DNA of 64,000 bases from assembly GCA_030765045.1 (NCBI GenBank), contig CM060962.1, positions 91,475,412 to 91,539,411 on the forward strand, written 5' to 3'. A program made the translations under genes and the position numbers. The DNA comes from Tenodera sinensis (taxonomy: Eukaryota; Arthropoda; Insecta; Mantodea; Mantidae). Below are positions 31,481-43,219 of the stretch, piece by piece. The notes under the pieces are model-generated. The model made no database searches and was not told the origin of the DNA. It saw nothing but the letters and a program-made list of their open reading frames with translations. Position 1 is the first letter of the stretch, and each line of letters begins with the position of its first letter.

Positions 31481-34400
31481 TGACCATCAATGGGTTAAAA
31501 ACATTGTCTCACTCTTCAAGGAGTAGCTCACTTTCATCTCGATCCTCACGAAGCAGATCACGAGATAGGTCGAGGTCAGGCCAGCGTTTTAACCCTCATG
31601 GAACGCTATATTGGTATCACTTTAAATATCGCCATAGAGCAAAGAAATGTCAGAGTCCATACTCATACCAACCACCAACCTCCCAGCATTCTACAAAGCA
31701 GTCAAACTCAAAACACTCCACACTAGCGGCAGCAGGTGATGGAAGCCACTTTTCTCGCCACCTATATTTTACAGACAGAAACAGTGGGTGCAGATATTTA
31801 GTCAACACCGGAGCCGACATATCAGTAATTCCCCCTTCAGATAGTGATCGTCGCAAGAAAGCAGAACGTAAACTTTATGCAGCAAACAGCACCTGTATAA
31901 TTACTTATGGAGAGTGCTTATTAGGACTCAACCTTGGTCTACGGTGAAATTTTACATGGAACTTTATGGTTGCAGACGTACAATCCCCAATCATTGGAGC
32001 AGATTTCACTCACTATTACAATCTTTTAGTAGTTCTAAAGAACAGGCGACTCATTGATTCCATGACCTCAGCAACAACATTTGGCACAATAATTCAGGCA
32101 TCAGGCATAGAATCAGTTCGAGTTATGCCACCAGACCATAAACATGCTGACATTCTAAAAAGATTTCCTAACTTCATGAAAACATTCATTTCAACATTCA
32201 AGATACAACTGTTTATCATACCATTATCACTGAGGGACATCCGGTTGCGACACGAGCACGACGATTACCTCCAGACAAACTGAGGACAGCCAAAGTAGAG
32301 TTCCAGCAGCTGATTAACATGGGAATCTGCCAACCATCAAAGAGGGCTTGGGCGGGTCCCCTCCATTTAGTACCAAAGAAAGTTCCTGGAGGCCTTGTGG
32401 AGACTACCGAGCTCTCAACAACATCACCAAGCCAGACAGATACCCTATACCTAATCTTCAAGATTTCAACAACCAACTGGATGGGAAATGAATATTTTCA
32501 AAGCTAGATCTCATCAGAGCCTATCACCACATACCTGTACATCCAGATGATATAGCCAAAACAGCAGTGATAACTCCATTTGGGTTGTTCGAATTCTTAC
32601 GTCTTCCATTCAGACTTAGAAATGCAGCCTAGACTTTCCAATGATACATGGACACTATACTGAGAGACTTCGAGTTCGTCTACTGCTACATAGATGGCAT
32701 TCTAGTAGCATCACAAGATGAAGTAGAGCACAAGAAACACCTTCATTTGTTATTTGAGCACTTGAGTAAATTCAACATTAGAATTAACTTGAGCAAATGT
32801 ATTTTCAGTTCCACAGAAGTACCATCCCTGGGATATATGATATCTGAAAAAGGAATCACTCCACTACCTGAATGAGTACACATCATTGTCAACTATCCGC
32901 TATTGCTACAATTAAGGAACTGCGTAGATTTCTTGGCCTCATTAATTTTTATAGAAGAGCACTCCCAGACTTGGCGAGCAAACAAGCCAAGCTTTGGAAC
33001 CTTCTTCATGGTGCCAAGAAGAATAACAGAAAGATTGAGTGGACCCAAAGTCTCCAACAGGCTTTTGATCGCCTAAAAGACAGCCTGGCAAACTCAGCAC
33101 TTCTGGCTCATCCATCCTCAAATTTACTGTTAATTTTAATGGTTGATGCATCAGACTTTGCCATCGGTGCATCTCTAAAACAAATCAAAGACGATAACTT
33201 ACAACCTTCAGCTTTCTTCTCCAGGAAACTTACAAGTTACAAGTATAGAGAAGAACTATTCAACCTTGACAGAGAACTTCTAGCAGCCTATTCTGCTGTA
33301 AAGCACTTTCAGTATATGCTAGAAGGATGTAACTTTCTTATCTATACTGATCACAAACCACTCACCTTCATGTTCAAACAACGTCCAGAGAAATGGTCTC
33401 CACGTCAGATCCGGCAAATTAGTCTCATTGGACAATTCACTATGGACATACGTTATACTGCTGGAAAAGAAAATGTCGCAGCTGATGCTTGTTCACGAAT
33501 TGCTTTAATCACTATTCCTGCAACTATTACAATGGAACAAATTGCAGAGAATCAACAATGTGACGAAGAGCTCACACACCTCAAGAATTTAACGTCACAC
33601 TTCAAACAATAATATTACTAAATGGTAAAGAGCTTGTTTATGACATGTCAAAAGGTATGGTTCGACCATATATACATCACCAGCTCCGACAAACAATTTT
33701 CAACACAATGCACAATCTAGCACACCCTGGTATTCAAGCTACTATCAATTTAGTCAGAAAACGCTTCATTTGGCCATCACTAAAGAAGGACCTGAGGAAC
33801 TGGACATCAGCATGTATACCGTGCCAACGAAGCAAAGTCTGGAAGCACACCAACAGTGCAGTAGGACGATATCCAGAAATTACCTCTAGATTCAATCATA
33901 TTAATGTTGACATCGTGGGACCCTTACCTCCATCACAAGGATATCGCTATTTACTAACAATTATTGATTGTTTCTCAAGATGGCCGGAAGCACTTCCACT
34001 AGCAGATACTACAGCAGAAACAGTTTCGTTTGCCATAATGTCAAATGGATATCTTGTTTTGGAGTGCCACAAATAATAACCACCGACCGAGGAAGACAAT
34101 TCGAACCTCAATTGTTCAAATGTCTAATCAGCGCACTGGGGATTGTCCATATCAAAACTACAGCATATCATTCTCAAGCAAATGGGAAAATTGAGCGCTG
34201 GCATCGTCAGTTAAAGACTGCTTTAAAAGCACAGATGTCTGACGATTGGATTTTGAAGCTGCCTTTAGTCTTGTTAGGTCTTCGCTCGTACGTCATTCCA
34301 CAAGTTGATACCACACCAGCGGAAATGACCTACGGTTCAACAATCCGATTACCAGGAGAATTCCTCAATGAACAAAAATTAGTAATCGACATTCCAGCCT

Positions 34401-34906
34401 TCGTATTCAAACTGAAAGAACAGATGAGGAACCTAAAGCCAGTTCCCATTGAACATCATGACAGCAAAAAGATATTCATTCACCCAGAACTCATGACAAG
34501 CAAATTCGTTTTCATTCGACATGATGCAGTTAGAACCCCGCTTCAGCCGACATATGATGGACCATATCAAGTTCTATTTCGCAATTACAAACACTTCGAA
34601 ATAGAGACATCAAGTGGAAGACAAACAATTAGCATCGACAGATTAAAACCTGCTTTCATTCTAAAAGAATATTCTTCTCACAACATGGAAAACCATCAGA
34701 AGGATCAACATTGGATATTCCCTCACCTTCTCCATCTAGCAATCAACCCTGTGCACCTTTACCACAAACTACCAGATCAGGTCGACAAGTCACCTTCCCT
34801 CGAAAATACATGGATGCTGTCACTGAGGAGGGAGTGTGTGGCGGTTCCTAGTGGAGAATTCCAGAAACATTCTAGTGAAGTTGATGTTCTATGTTTAACA
34901 TCTTAG
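31481..34906 (+). pseudogene. Mag-type pol, broken, with catalytic losses
   Basis: Order: protease near 31740-31950, where the DTGA motif reads NTGA (Asn codon 31804-31806); RT pieces at 32250-32875, where YIDD reads YIDG (32687-32698); RNase H at 32872-33612 (RRFLGLINFYRR, VDASDFAIGA, YTDHKPLTF); integrase at 33645-34906 (HPGIQATINLVRKRF, CIPCQRSK, VDIVGPLPPSQGYRYL, then after a frame change TTDRGRQFE and HSQANGKIERWHRQLK). At least six stops or shifts occur. Both the protease and RT active sites are destroyed, so this copy could only have moved using proteins made elsewhere. Confidence 0.88.
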
Positions 34907-35026
34907 TTTTATTTTCTATGTTGCTATCTTTTGTTTTTACTTTGTTAAAAATAAATAAAATGGTTTGGTAACACGCATCATCAAAAGGTTGTTCAATAAA
35001 CCACATTAAAATAACCAAATACTTAC

Positions 35027-35161
35027 CTTAAATACAAGTGACCGCTGGGTAGCAAACATGTTCTGCAATACACATGTACTCTGATTGCAACCCAAAGCAT
35101 GAAGTAACACCTTCAGCACAACACCTAAAAGTGATTGTAGGTTATCCATCTGTGATGCCAC
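35027..35161 (-). CDS. DOCK7: DOCK6/7/8-type protein, exon
   Basis: 135 bp, 45 codons, phase 0 at both ends. It begins VASQMDNLQSLLGVVLKVLL, continues HALGCNQST and ends QNMFATQRSLVFK, which aligns without gaps to the DOCK7 segment (LEIVVQ...GGVLKVLLHSMACNQ...FATQRALV) between the exons at 48133 and 7525. Acceptor TATCTTTAG (AG at 35163-35162); donor AAG|GTAAGT (GT at 35026-35025). A nearer AG at about 35127 would break the phase, so the upstream acceptor is preferred. A Mag-type LTR ends 7 bp into the downstream intron and a SINE lies 75 bp upstream, yet exon and both splice sites are intact. Confidence 0.92.
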
Positions 35162-35236
35162 CTAAAGATAAAGCAAAAGCATTATTTCAGTGTTTTAATT
35201 GTAATCATTGCCTTCCATCATATGCATTATCCAGAC

Positions 35237-35449
35237 TATATATATTGTTGTTTAACAACGCTATCAATTGCCAGGATCACATCAGCATTGCCGGTGTGCC
35301 GGAATTTTATCCTGCAGGTGTTCTTTCACATGCCAGTAAATATACTAACATGGAGCTGTTGTTTAAAGCACACTTAAAAACCACCGATTTGAATCCACAA
35401 CCTTGGGAACAATAGGCTAGCGTCTAACCAACTGAGCCACCCAGACCAA
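35237..35449 (-). mobile_element. tRNA-derived SINE, family A, copy 2
   Basis: The minus strand reads GGTCTGGGTGGCTCAGTTGG and then the same body as the other family A copies, ending GTTGTTAAACAACA. CATTATCCAGAC is present at 35225-35236 and 35450-35461, a 12 bp target duplication. It is in the same orientation as the DOCK gene and just upstream of an exon acceptor. Confidence 0.9.
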
Positions 35450-35461
35450 CATTATCCAGAC

Positions 35462-36343
35462 CAGGAAAATTATGTGGGCTTCCTATGGTATGCTGTATAA
35501 TAAAATAACACACTTAATACAATGTGTACTGACATTCAGTTATTTAAGGAGAGGATGATTATTTCTTTTTACATGTTAAATAATTATCCACCCTTCCCAA
35601 AGGAAACAAACGATACATTTGTGAAAACAAATCCTCATTTACTCTCTAGCAATCCTCCTTTATATGATGCTTTATTTGAAAGTACAGAACATTGAACAGA
35701 TGCTTAGACAAGTTTTTCAGTTTTTTTATTATTATAGAAGAGTAACAATACTGTTTGACAAGGTTTCTCAGTTTTTATTTTTAATTATATGAAGCATTTC
35801 TTTGCACTTCATAGCTTTTCTCCCCTCCCCCAACCCCAATAATCTAAAGCATAAAGAAACAGGAAAAAATTCAGTTGCTGCTCACTAATACAATAATCAT
35901 GGAATTTAAATAGAAACACAGTTACTAGAATGAGCCAAAGGCAATTGTAATTTAAAGTATGGGAAAAAAACTACATTTTCAAGAAAGAAGTTCACTTAAT
36001 GAACTTCCAACCTTCACAGATTCATCCAGAAGACACTAAATATCACTAACGTCACAGTGATGCAGCAGTTCTGGCCAGTAATAGGTTTGCAACTGAGCAC
36101 TGGAGTGAATGCTACCAAAACTACATAGTTTTAAGTAAATATTAAAGTGAGCAAAAGTAATCTGATTCACTCCTACAGTTACCCATTAGTAGCATGTTAT
36201 GCATTTAACTTCTCCATTTTAATTGGTTTACTGCTGTAGTGTTAACTCAAACATTATATAACAGTTTTAGCATAAAAAATATATTTTAAATTTAAATTGA
36301 GCAATTAAGTTGATTTCTGGATTTTTTTAAACAGGATGTATCA
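35462..36343. other. DOCK intron sequence, no gene seen
   Basis: AT-rich; includes two related TTTCTCAGTTTTT blocks (near 35715 and 35765). No conserved protein recognised. Confidence 0.5.
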
Positions 36344-36352
36344 TCAACTTGA

Positions 36353-36581
36353 TTATTGGTCTGGGTGGCTCAGTTGGTTAGACGCTGGCCTACTGATCCC
36401 AAGACCATGGGTTCAAATCCGGCCCAGACCGACGGTTTTTTAAGTGTGCTTAAAAATGACAGCTCGATGTCAGTAGATTTACTGGCATGTAAAATAACTC
36501 CTGTGGGAGGAAATTCCGGCACACCGGTAATGCTGATATGATCCTGGCAATTGAGAGCGTCGTTAAACAACAAAATAATTG
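36353..36581 (+). mobile_element. tRNA-derived SINE, family A, copy 3
   Basis: GGTCTGGGTGGCTCAGTTGG at 36359 with B box GGGTTCAAATCC, where acceptor-like ends GGTCTGG and CCAGACC can still pair; the body ends CGTTAAACAACAAAATAATT. TCAACTTGA occurs at 36344-36352 and 36582-36590, a 9 bp target duplication. It is the best preserved of the three copies. Confidence 0.9.
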
Positions 36582-36829
36582 TCAACTTGAATTTTTGGGA
36601 GATGCATTGCTATTTTGAGGATGTTGCTTATACTTCAATTTATTTCCAGTATTTGTACTGGTTATTTCTGTTGCATATTGCAAGATCAAGAAAATTGTGA
36701 AACTGAGGATACTTACTAGTTTTCACTGACAGTTTCTGATGATTGTGAATGCTGTACATGGATCAGATGATTGCTGCACTTCCTTGTTATCTGTATTGTG
36801 AATGTGTTTCTGTTGTATTGTAGTGGAGG

Positions 36830-37165
36830 GGTGAGGAGGTTTAAAGGCCCGTTGACAACTAGGTTATTAGGGTGTGCTGTATCATTAGTCTCAAGTATTT
36901 GTAATGGTTATAATGACCTTCTCTCCACTATAACCTATATTTGCTTTGTTGCTTCTTCTGTCCCATTTCTGAAGGTCATTAACCCCATTCTGTTTCTGTT
37001 CATTCTAAATTTAATTTTCTTGACCCAACTTCTGTAAGTTCTGAACATTGTATCTTTCTACTGTCATACCATCTGCATACATCAATACTCTACATTATGT
37101 TCTTCCTTCTGAATCAGTCTTTTGTTATTCATTTTGGCATTAGTACACAGCTGTGAAATGCACAT
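36830..37165 (-). pseudogene. LINE RT fragment and 3' tail
   Basis: Minus strand near 37080-36960 encodes MYADGMTVERYN, resembling the YADD region of RTE-like RT with Asp lost to Gly, followed by helical residues. About 60 bp at 37105-37165 (TCTGAATCAGTCTTTTRTTATTC) recur at 39501-39565. The end toward 36838 is the recurrent motif GGTTTAAAGGCCCGTTGACA, which I read as the LINE's 3' tail. Confidence 0.45.
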
Positions 37166-37854
37166 TATTTAACACACTAAATCTATCCTTATAATACAAG
37201 GGAACAAGATTGAGGAGGTCTCCTTGTGTATTTGAGTATGACATTGCACAGTGGCAGTCAAAATGGGACAAAAGTATTCTTATGGAACGATTGATCTCAA
37301 TAACGTTAAAATTAATATTAACAGGTATGAAACACATATCAATGCATAAATGTAATATAGTTTGCTATTTAGTGTTACCTCAAATAAATGGATGCATTTT
37401 ATGAACTATTGTACTACTCATTAGTGTCTAAATGCTGCTGTTCATTGTCCACGCTTGCTCCCTCTTCTTCTTCCCCTTGCAAATCAGTTCTTTCACTCAA
37501 ATAAAGAAACTTTTATGCTTATTCACAGTGAGAGGTCTTTGGTTTTTCACACAGCTTTCATAAACTTGAAATTAAAGGATCCAATGATACCAACGAATAG
37601 TTCAGTTGTTCATTCATCGTATTCTAGCGAGAACTAGTTCTTGTATGATACTGTTGGAATCTTTTAATATCCTTGTTACGTCCCTTGTGTCTCCTTAACA
37701 GATGATCCATGAATAAGCACTTTGTGGACACTATCAGAAAGGTAAAACCAGGGGTATTCCTTTACAAAAAGTTTTGCAGTTTCAAGCACATATACTCGTA
37801 CCATTTATCTCCTTTATGGAAGAAATCACTAAAACACTTGTCTCATGCATGAAT

Positions 37855-38600
37855 TTAATGTGGTTAGGCCTACAGTATTTTGTTGATGATGGTCATGGAT
37901 TTCCAAGTACATAGCTTTTGTATTGTCATCTCCTTCACCATATAGCAAAAGCAGAAGAAATGGGACCAAAAAAATGTCTGCATCAGATAGGTAACTTTCA
38001 TCAGTATATGCTTAAATTCTTGACAACCTGCAATACCATCACACGCCCATTTGCTGAATAAGCTGAATAACTTAAAGTTACCCTGTTTAAAAAGATCAGT
38101 TGGAATGGATTCCATACTTTGAATAATCTGTCAAAGTGTATGGTCTAGCAACCCTTGTAAATTTATCTCAGCACTAATTTCTGTGACATTAATGTATTCT
38201 TTGTTTGGGTAATATATGAGCTTAGCCTCCCGTACTTCGTTATATGCTGGGTATAAATCAGCATTTCTATTCTTTGCTCTAAGCCTTAATGCTGAATTTG
38301 ACATCCATTATAAGTGTGAATGCTTCATTGCTATTGTTTTTATTTATATTTTCAGAAGGATAGTTCTTAAATTAAGATAATAATTTGGTGGCTTTGGTGG
38401 TACTATTTAGTGCATTTTCAAGTACTTTTGCTGCATTAGTTTCCGAGACATTTTTAGATTAACTGAGCAGCAAAATAAAGTTCCTCAGTTCTAGTAGATT
38501 CTCGGAGATTCTCTGTCTTCCATCTCTTTAATTTCATGTTACTTTCTGAAAATAGTTCGTCTTTTTCAGCGAAGGAGGAGCTGAGGGAGTAGGTTTACTT
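37855..38600 (-). pseudogene. Remnant of an unnamed invertebrate transposon protein
   Basis: Minus-strand pieces read, in order, LRAKNRNADLYPAYNEVREA, INVTEISAEINLQGLLDHTL, a stop, then 38115-37870 with LFSLFSKWACDGIAGCQEFK. The KWGCDG-type motif after a YPPY...AK...CYP segment belongs to a protein family repeated in many invertebrate genomes whose mobility class I cannot name with confidence. Upstream (38600-38340) an N-terminal region can be traced through several stops. Dead copy in an intron. Confidence 0.5.
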
Positions 38601-40072
38601 GTATTTGGTTCATTGTAACTTAAGTGATGTCGAAATTCTTAAACAATCACTGTACTTCAGTTCAAAGTTGTCATTTCTATAGGATTTGTGTCACTGTGAA
38701 CTGAAGTTGGTGCAAAATGATTTCACTTTTTTTCTAATTGTGAAAAAAACTCTTCCCTATGGTAGGTAGAAGTATCTATTTTAGAAATTATAAAGTGGTA
38801 CACAGACTTGTTGCTTTGGTTATTAGCCAACAATTCTTGTACAGGTCTTGACAAGTAAAGCAATGACCACCTGCAATGTGAAATCAGAGTGTGCTGTTAG
38901 ACAAAATACGCTATGCATTCTAAGGTTGCAACTTTTAGAATATATTAAGTAAGATATACTTATTCGTTCAGTGCATAAAACAAGAAGGGTCATAAAGAAA
39001 AAAGTTACATCTATTAGAACATAAAAAATCTACTATGTAATACCTAACATTTGTGTCACATTTAACTCTGCATATCCATTATCAAGTGAGTGAGTGTGTA
39101 GGATTTAAGGGCCCATCGACAGCTAGGTCATTAGGTCCTCCATTATCAAACTCAATAAAATGTTTAACAGTTATTAACCAGTTGAAACTCGCCCTCTGAA
39201 GTATTCATTCTTGTAGTTGTATCACTGTTTAAACATTACCACAGCACTGTAAACAAGGAAATGATACACTGCAGCTCTGCGTAATTTCAGCTCAGTAATG
39301 GACTTCTTATCTAACCTATACAAAGATACTCTTCAGAGGTGCCAAACACGGACTAACAAACAATTTATTGATGATTTTCAATGCTTTAACATCTCTACTT
39401 TCACCTCCAAGCTTCAAATTCCTAATTTTTAACATTTCATTTTTAGACTTGTCCAATTTTAACTGCCTTCTGGCCCACTGTGCACAGTATGATTTATTTC
39501 GTCTGAATCAGTCTTTTATTATTCCTTTTTGGCATAAGCAAACAGCAGTGAAATGAATACTGTTTACCACACACAAGGTAGCTATAACTCACCATGATTT
39601 TATTTAAAAATAGCCATTTTGTCACTCCTATACGCGATTAAGCAAATTCAGGTCATCAATGCAATCTAAACTTTTTAATATCTATTACACCTAATCTCCT
39701 TTCCAGCTTTAAAGCTTTGAACCGCAATGCTTGTCATAGTGAACATTTGCTCATTTTATTTACTTAAAATTAATTCTAGGGATGGCCTTTGTCCAACGCC
39801 AATTACTTTTGTCAATAAAATGTTTAGTAAGACTTTATTTGCTTTTCTGCTGGCCGTATATGTTTGAATAGGCAGATGCACATTTTCTAATGCATATGAG
39901 GAATAACTTTTAAAAACGTGACAGGTCCACAAACACAAATTTTACTGGAGAATCCAAGAACTAATATTGAGTAAAGTTTTATAATAATTTATAATTTAAA
40001 TACAGGGATTTATTAAGAATCTTGAATAAAAAAAAGAAAGAAAAGATAAATGGGGAAAACCTCACTTTTTAT
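38601..40072. other. DOCK intron with LINE debris, no gene
   Basis: Contains the recurrent 3' tail motif (GGATTTAAGGGCCCATCGAC at about 39098) and the 39501-39565 copy of the 37.1 kb fragment. Otherwise AT-rich and unassigned. Confidence 0.45.
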
Positions 40073-40206
40073 TTAACCCTTTCGCTGCCAAGCTAAATGC
40101 TATACTACTGCTTAAACTGCCAGGTTTTACACAAAGCTTTCCACTCATCCCAATTTTGAATCTGTTGAGTTGAGATTTTTTACAGTCATTTCTGAAATGT
40201 TGTTAG

Positions 40207-40869
40207 CTAATGCTGGATTTCTGACAATGAAGTCATTAATCCTCTTGCTCTCCAATATTTTTCATTGATGGATGGGGCACTAGAAGTGGCCGGGCATATT
40301 TGAAGGTGGTCTCGATCCATTTCCTCTTGCAGATCACATAGAGGACAGAGTGGTGAAGAATATATCCCAATTCTGTTTAAATGTTTTGCCAGACAATCAT
40401 GTCCTGTAATCAACCTGAAGGTTGCAACTGCTGTTTTTCGAGGATACTCAGGAATCACTGTTTGAATGTTTGGTAGTTCCCATCTTTTATTCTTTGATTT
40501 TTCATAGTAATATTTTGCAATAATTTTTTTGAATTCAGAGTTGACTAATCTTTTAGCTGCATAAAATGGTAGATTAACTATAGATTTTTGTACACCGCTG
40601 GTACCCTTTTTTGCAAGAAAATCGGCTTTCTCATTACCACTCAGTCCACAGTGAGCTGATATCCATTGGAAGACTAGGTGTTTTTGAAGTGCTGTTAGAT
40701 GGGTAAGGATTTTCCAACATTCTATAATTGTTAGGTTTTTTGGTGACAACTTGGAAGTAATTGCTATAATTGCTGCCCTGGAATCTGAGAGAATAACTGC
40801 TTGCTGAAAATGTGAAATTCTGTAAAAAAGATTTTGTAGGATTTCTGAAATGTTTTACATTTATACACA
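40207..40869 (-). mobile_element. 5'-truncated RNase H LINE copy nested in piggyBac
   Basis: Reads QQAVILSDSRAAIIAI (40807-40760), then WKILTHLTALQKHLVFQWIS and HCGLSGNEKADFLAKKG, which are the RNase H domain, and after it VIPEYPRKTAVATF and CPLCDLQEEMDRDHL, ending SLSEIQH. It is 95% or more like the copies at 9.5 and 63.6 kb by eye, and the RNase H part is open. The 3' end AGCATTAGCTAACAAC lies at about 40211-40196. Only one frame change (near 40770) is visible. Confidence 0.88.
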
Positions 40870-41152
40870 TTTTTGAGAACTTGTTTGTTTTGTGGGTTTA
40901 AGGGCACTCAACTTCTAGGTCATCAGCGCCCTTTTGTTTTATTTGAGAACATTACTGTAGTACACATATTTTTAAAAAAATTTGAATTGTTAAATTTTTA
41001 TTTTAACATTTTTATTTTTCACTTTCAGTTTATTTTTGACACCATAATTATCACATACTGATTTTGCTTTTGCCTGTCAATTTATCATTACATTATTTAT
41101 AAAATTACAAATTTTGAAACTTCTATGTTCAAAATTGTTGAAATGAGCACGG

Positions 41153-42845
41153 TTAATTATGTGAACTGCAATTTAGTTTTTTCTTGGCAAATGCCATTAA
41201 ACACTTATGTCCCAAAAAGCAGTCAGGATTGAGTCCCTTTTTGCAATTTTTACACACAGTTCTTGACCGCTTCCTCTCCCCATTACTCCAAGAACACACA
41301 CAGCATTCTCTTTCTTTAGTTCCACTCAGTTTTTGTAAATTTGGCCCCAAATTTTTACCTTAAAGTTTGGAAAACCCTGGTACTTATTGTTTTTTCCTCT
41401 AGCCAGTCATTGGCAAATGCTTCTATTATTGACACTGTGAATTGCAATCTTCCCATTGGTTTTATTTGGTTTTATATTTTCTTTATATAAGATATAGGAA
41501 TTTAAAATCATTCGTCCAAAAATGTTGAATGTAACTTTTTTCCAATACTTCACAGTTCTTCTTTTATCAAGATAAAAGTATAACATCATATCAGATGTGT
41601 CAATGACACCCATATAACTATTATAATCTAAAACGATTTCAGGTTTCACAATTTCTTTGGGTTGATGTTTTAGAACTTTCTGTTTCCTTCCATCTAAGAT
41701 ACTAGAGTTTGTAGATAGAAGGAATACTTGCTGCTTTTGAGTTTGTTTTTCTCTGTAACCTGCTGCCAAAATGGGACCTCTTCTGAAAAATTTCATTTCA
41801 CCTACTTTGAATTTTGCCGTAAGTCCCTTGGGTATGAATTTCCTATTTCTTCTTATTGTACCAGTAAAAAAAGTGCAGTAGTTGTAAAGATAGTTGGCTA
41901 GAGGAATTGTGGTAAAGAAATTCTCCATAAAAATGTGAAAGCCCTTATTCATATAATTTCCCAATTTTAGAAGCTTTGTAACCACAGAAAAATCCAGTCC
42001 ATACTTTTTCATTTCTTCCTTATCTGCTGCTGATTTAGCACCTCTGTAAACACAAAATGCAAGACAGTAGTGAACAACAGAGTCCCATAACATCCAGAGT
42101 TTTATTCCCCATTGATGATGTTTGTTTCGTAAATACTCCTGCAACTGAGTGTGACTTTTGGTATCAATGAGACTTTCATCTATACATAATTGTTCATGTG
42201 GTACATAATGATGCTAAAAAAGTCTGTTAGCATGTTCTACAACAGGAGAGAATTTAGCACAAGCATCATAGTCGGGCTGGCCAGGAGATGGAAATCTGGA
42301 ATTGTCTGTCATGTCGAAAAATGTTAATATTAGTTGAAATCTATTTCTTGAGAACATGTTGGAGAACCAGGGCAAGTACTGGGATGGAGAAGTGGACCAG
42401 TAGGATTCTTAGTAAAATTCTTCCAGTATCTCACTCTAGAATATGGGGACAGATCTTTCCTGTTATCAATAAACCGCTTGGCATATCTGTTTCAGCAACA
42501 AAAAGTGCAAGCAGTGTACCAGTGAAAAAAAGAAGGGCATATTGAATGGGGTTTACATCTCTTGGTGGTGCATGCTTTGGCCCAGTATTTTCTTTGAACA
42601 GAAAACGATGGCTAGGTGGGATGTCATGGTTACTTACATCTAACCAGCTGGTATCCAGTTCATCTTCATCCTGATCTGTGGCATTTCCTGCAGGAGACTG
42701 CGTAGAACACACATGATTGTTTATTTCGTTTATGTCACTGTCCACATCACTACTTGTTTCAGTATGACAATTATCATCATCACTAAGAGAAATATCACTA
42801 CAGCTGTCACTTTCCAGCAATGGTGCCGCAATTTCATCTTCTATC
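41153..42845 (-). pseudogene. piggyBac transposase, broken
   Basis: On the minus strand: acidic N terminus with Asp/Ser runs (42820-42700), PIQYALLFF and a damaged core around 42430-42160 (frameshifts), then 42144-41407 with GIKLWMLWDS, FHIFMENFFTTIPLANYL (where the VDNFFTS catalytic Asp reads Glu), FFTGTIRRNRKFIPKGL, VLDYNSYMGVIDTSDMM, and finally a Cys cluster (CCVCSW, CKNCKKGLNPDCF) at 41290-41200. The loss of the second catalytic Asp plus shifts make it inactive. Confidence 0.85.
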
Positions 42846-43219
42846 TAAGTTCTTATTCCAGTATGCCATTCTGTAATGGTCATTAAGCGAACGCCATGAG
42901 AAATCACTGTATATAGAATAAATAATTAAGCTCTGTACGCAACAACCTACAACACGTGTTTCCTGCTCTCTTCTTCCAGCACACTAAAATGCCCGACGCA
43001 TGACAACCTCAGAAAGAAAAATTAATTGTACAGGAAATGCAGAGATTAACAAACAAACAATGATACCAACACACAGTTTACATATCGTAGATTAGATAGA
43101 GGTGGACACATTCGTAAATTCTTTGAACACGAAAAATCAACCTTGGAGGATCGGATCATGACATTATTCAAAGTCAATTGGCACCAGATCTCATCAGATC
43201 TTGGCAGCCAAAGGGTTAA

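Larger units (their letters stand above)
30585..35019 (+). mobile_element. Mag-type Ty3/gypsy LTR retrotransposon with decayed genes
   Basis: LTRs at 30585-30767 and 34837-35019 (183 bp each, TGTGGCGGTTCC...AATAACCAAA) differ at only two positions that I can see (A/G in AAATGRTTTGG, G/A in AAACCRCATT). TACT flanks both ends (30581-30584, 35020-35023). The leader TTGGTGACCTCCGACGTG (30768-30785) is the PBS type typical of Mag-like insect elements. Gag and pol are recognisable but full of stops and shifts. The right end lies 7 bp from a DOCK exon. Confidence 0.9.
40077..43215 (-). mobile_element. Second piggyBac element, dead, with a nested LINE copy
   Basis: TTAA at 40073-40076 and 43216-43219 flank 16 bp inverted repeats with one difference (CCCTTTCGCTGCCAAG and CCCTTTGGCTGCCAAG). 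Total 3139 bp including a LINE fragment of about 660 bp near its 3' end. The ends differ in sequence from those of the 14.6 kb element, so it is a separate family. Confidence 0.88.

Noticed and set aside
35074..35415. 113-codon plus-strand ORF over 35.1-35.4 kb
   Set aside because: It is the antisense of a DOCK exon followed by antisense SINE sequence.
36358..36430. Possible tRNA gene at the SINE head
   Set aside because: Good A and B boxes and acceptor pairing, but the same head is repeated three times with a shared non-tRNA body and target duplications, so it is a SINE.
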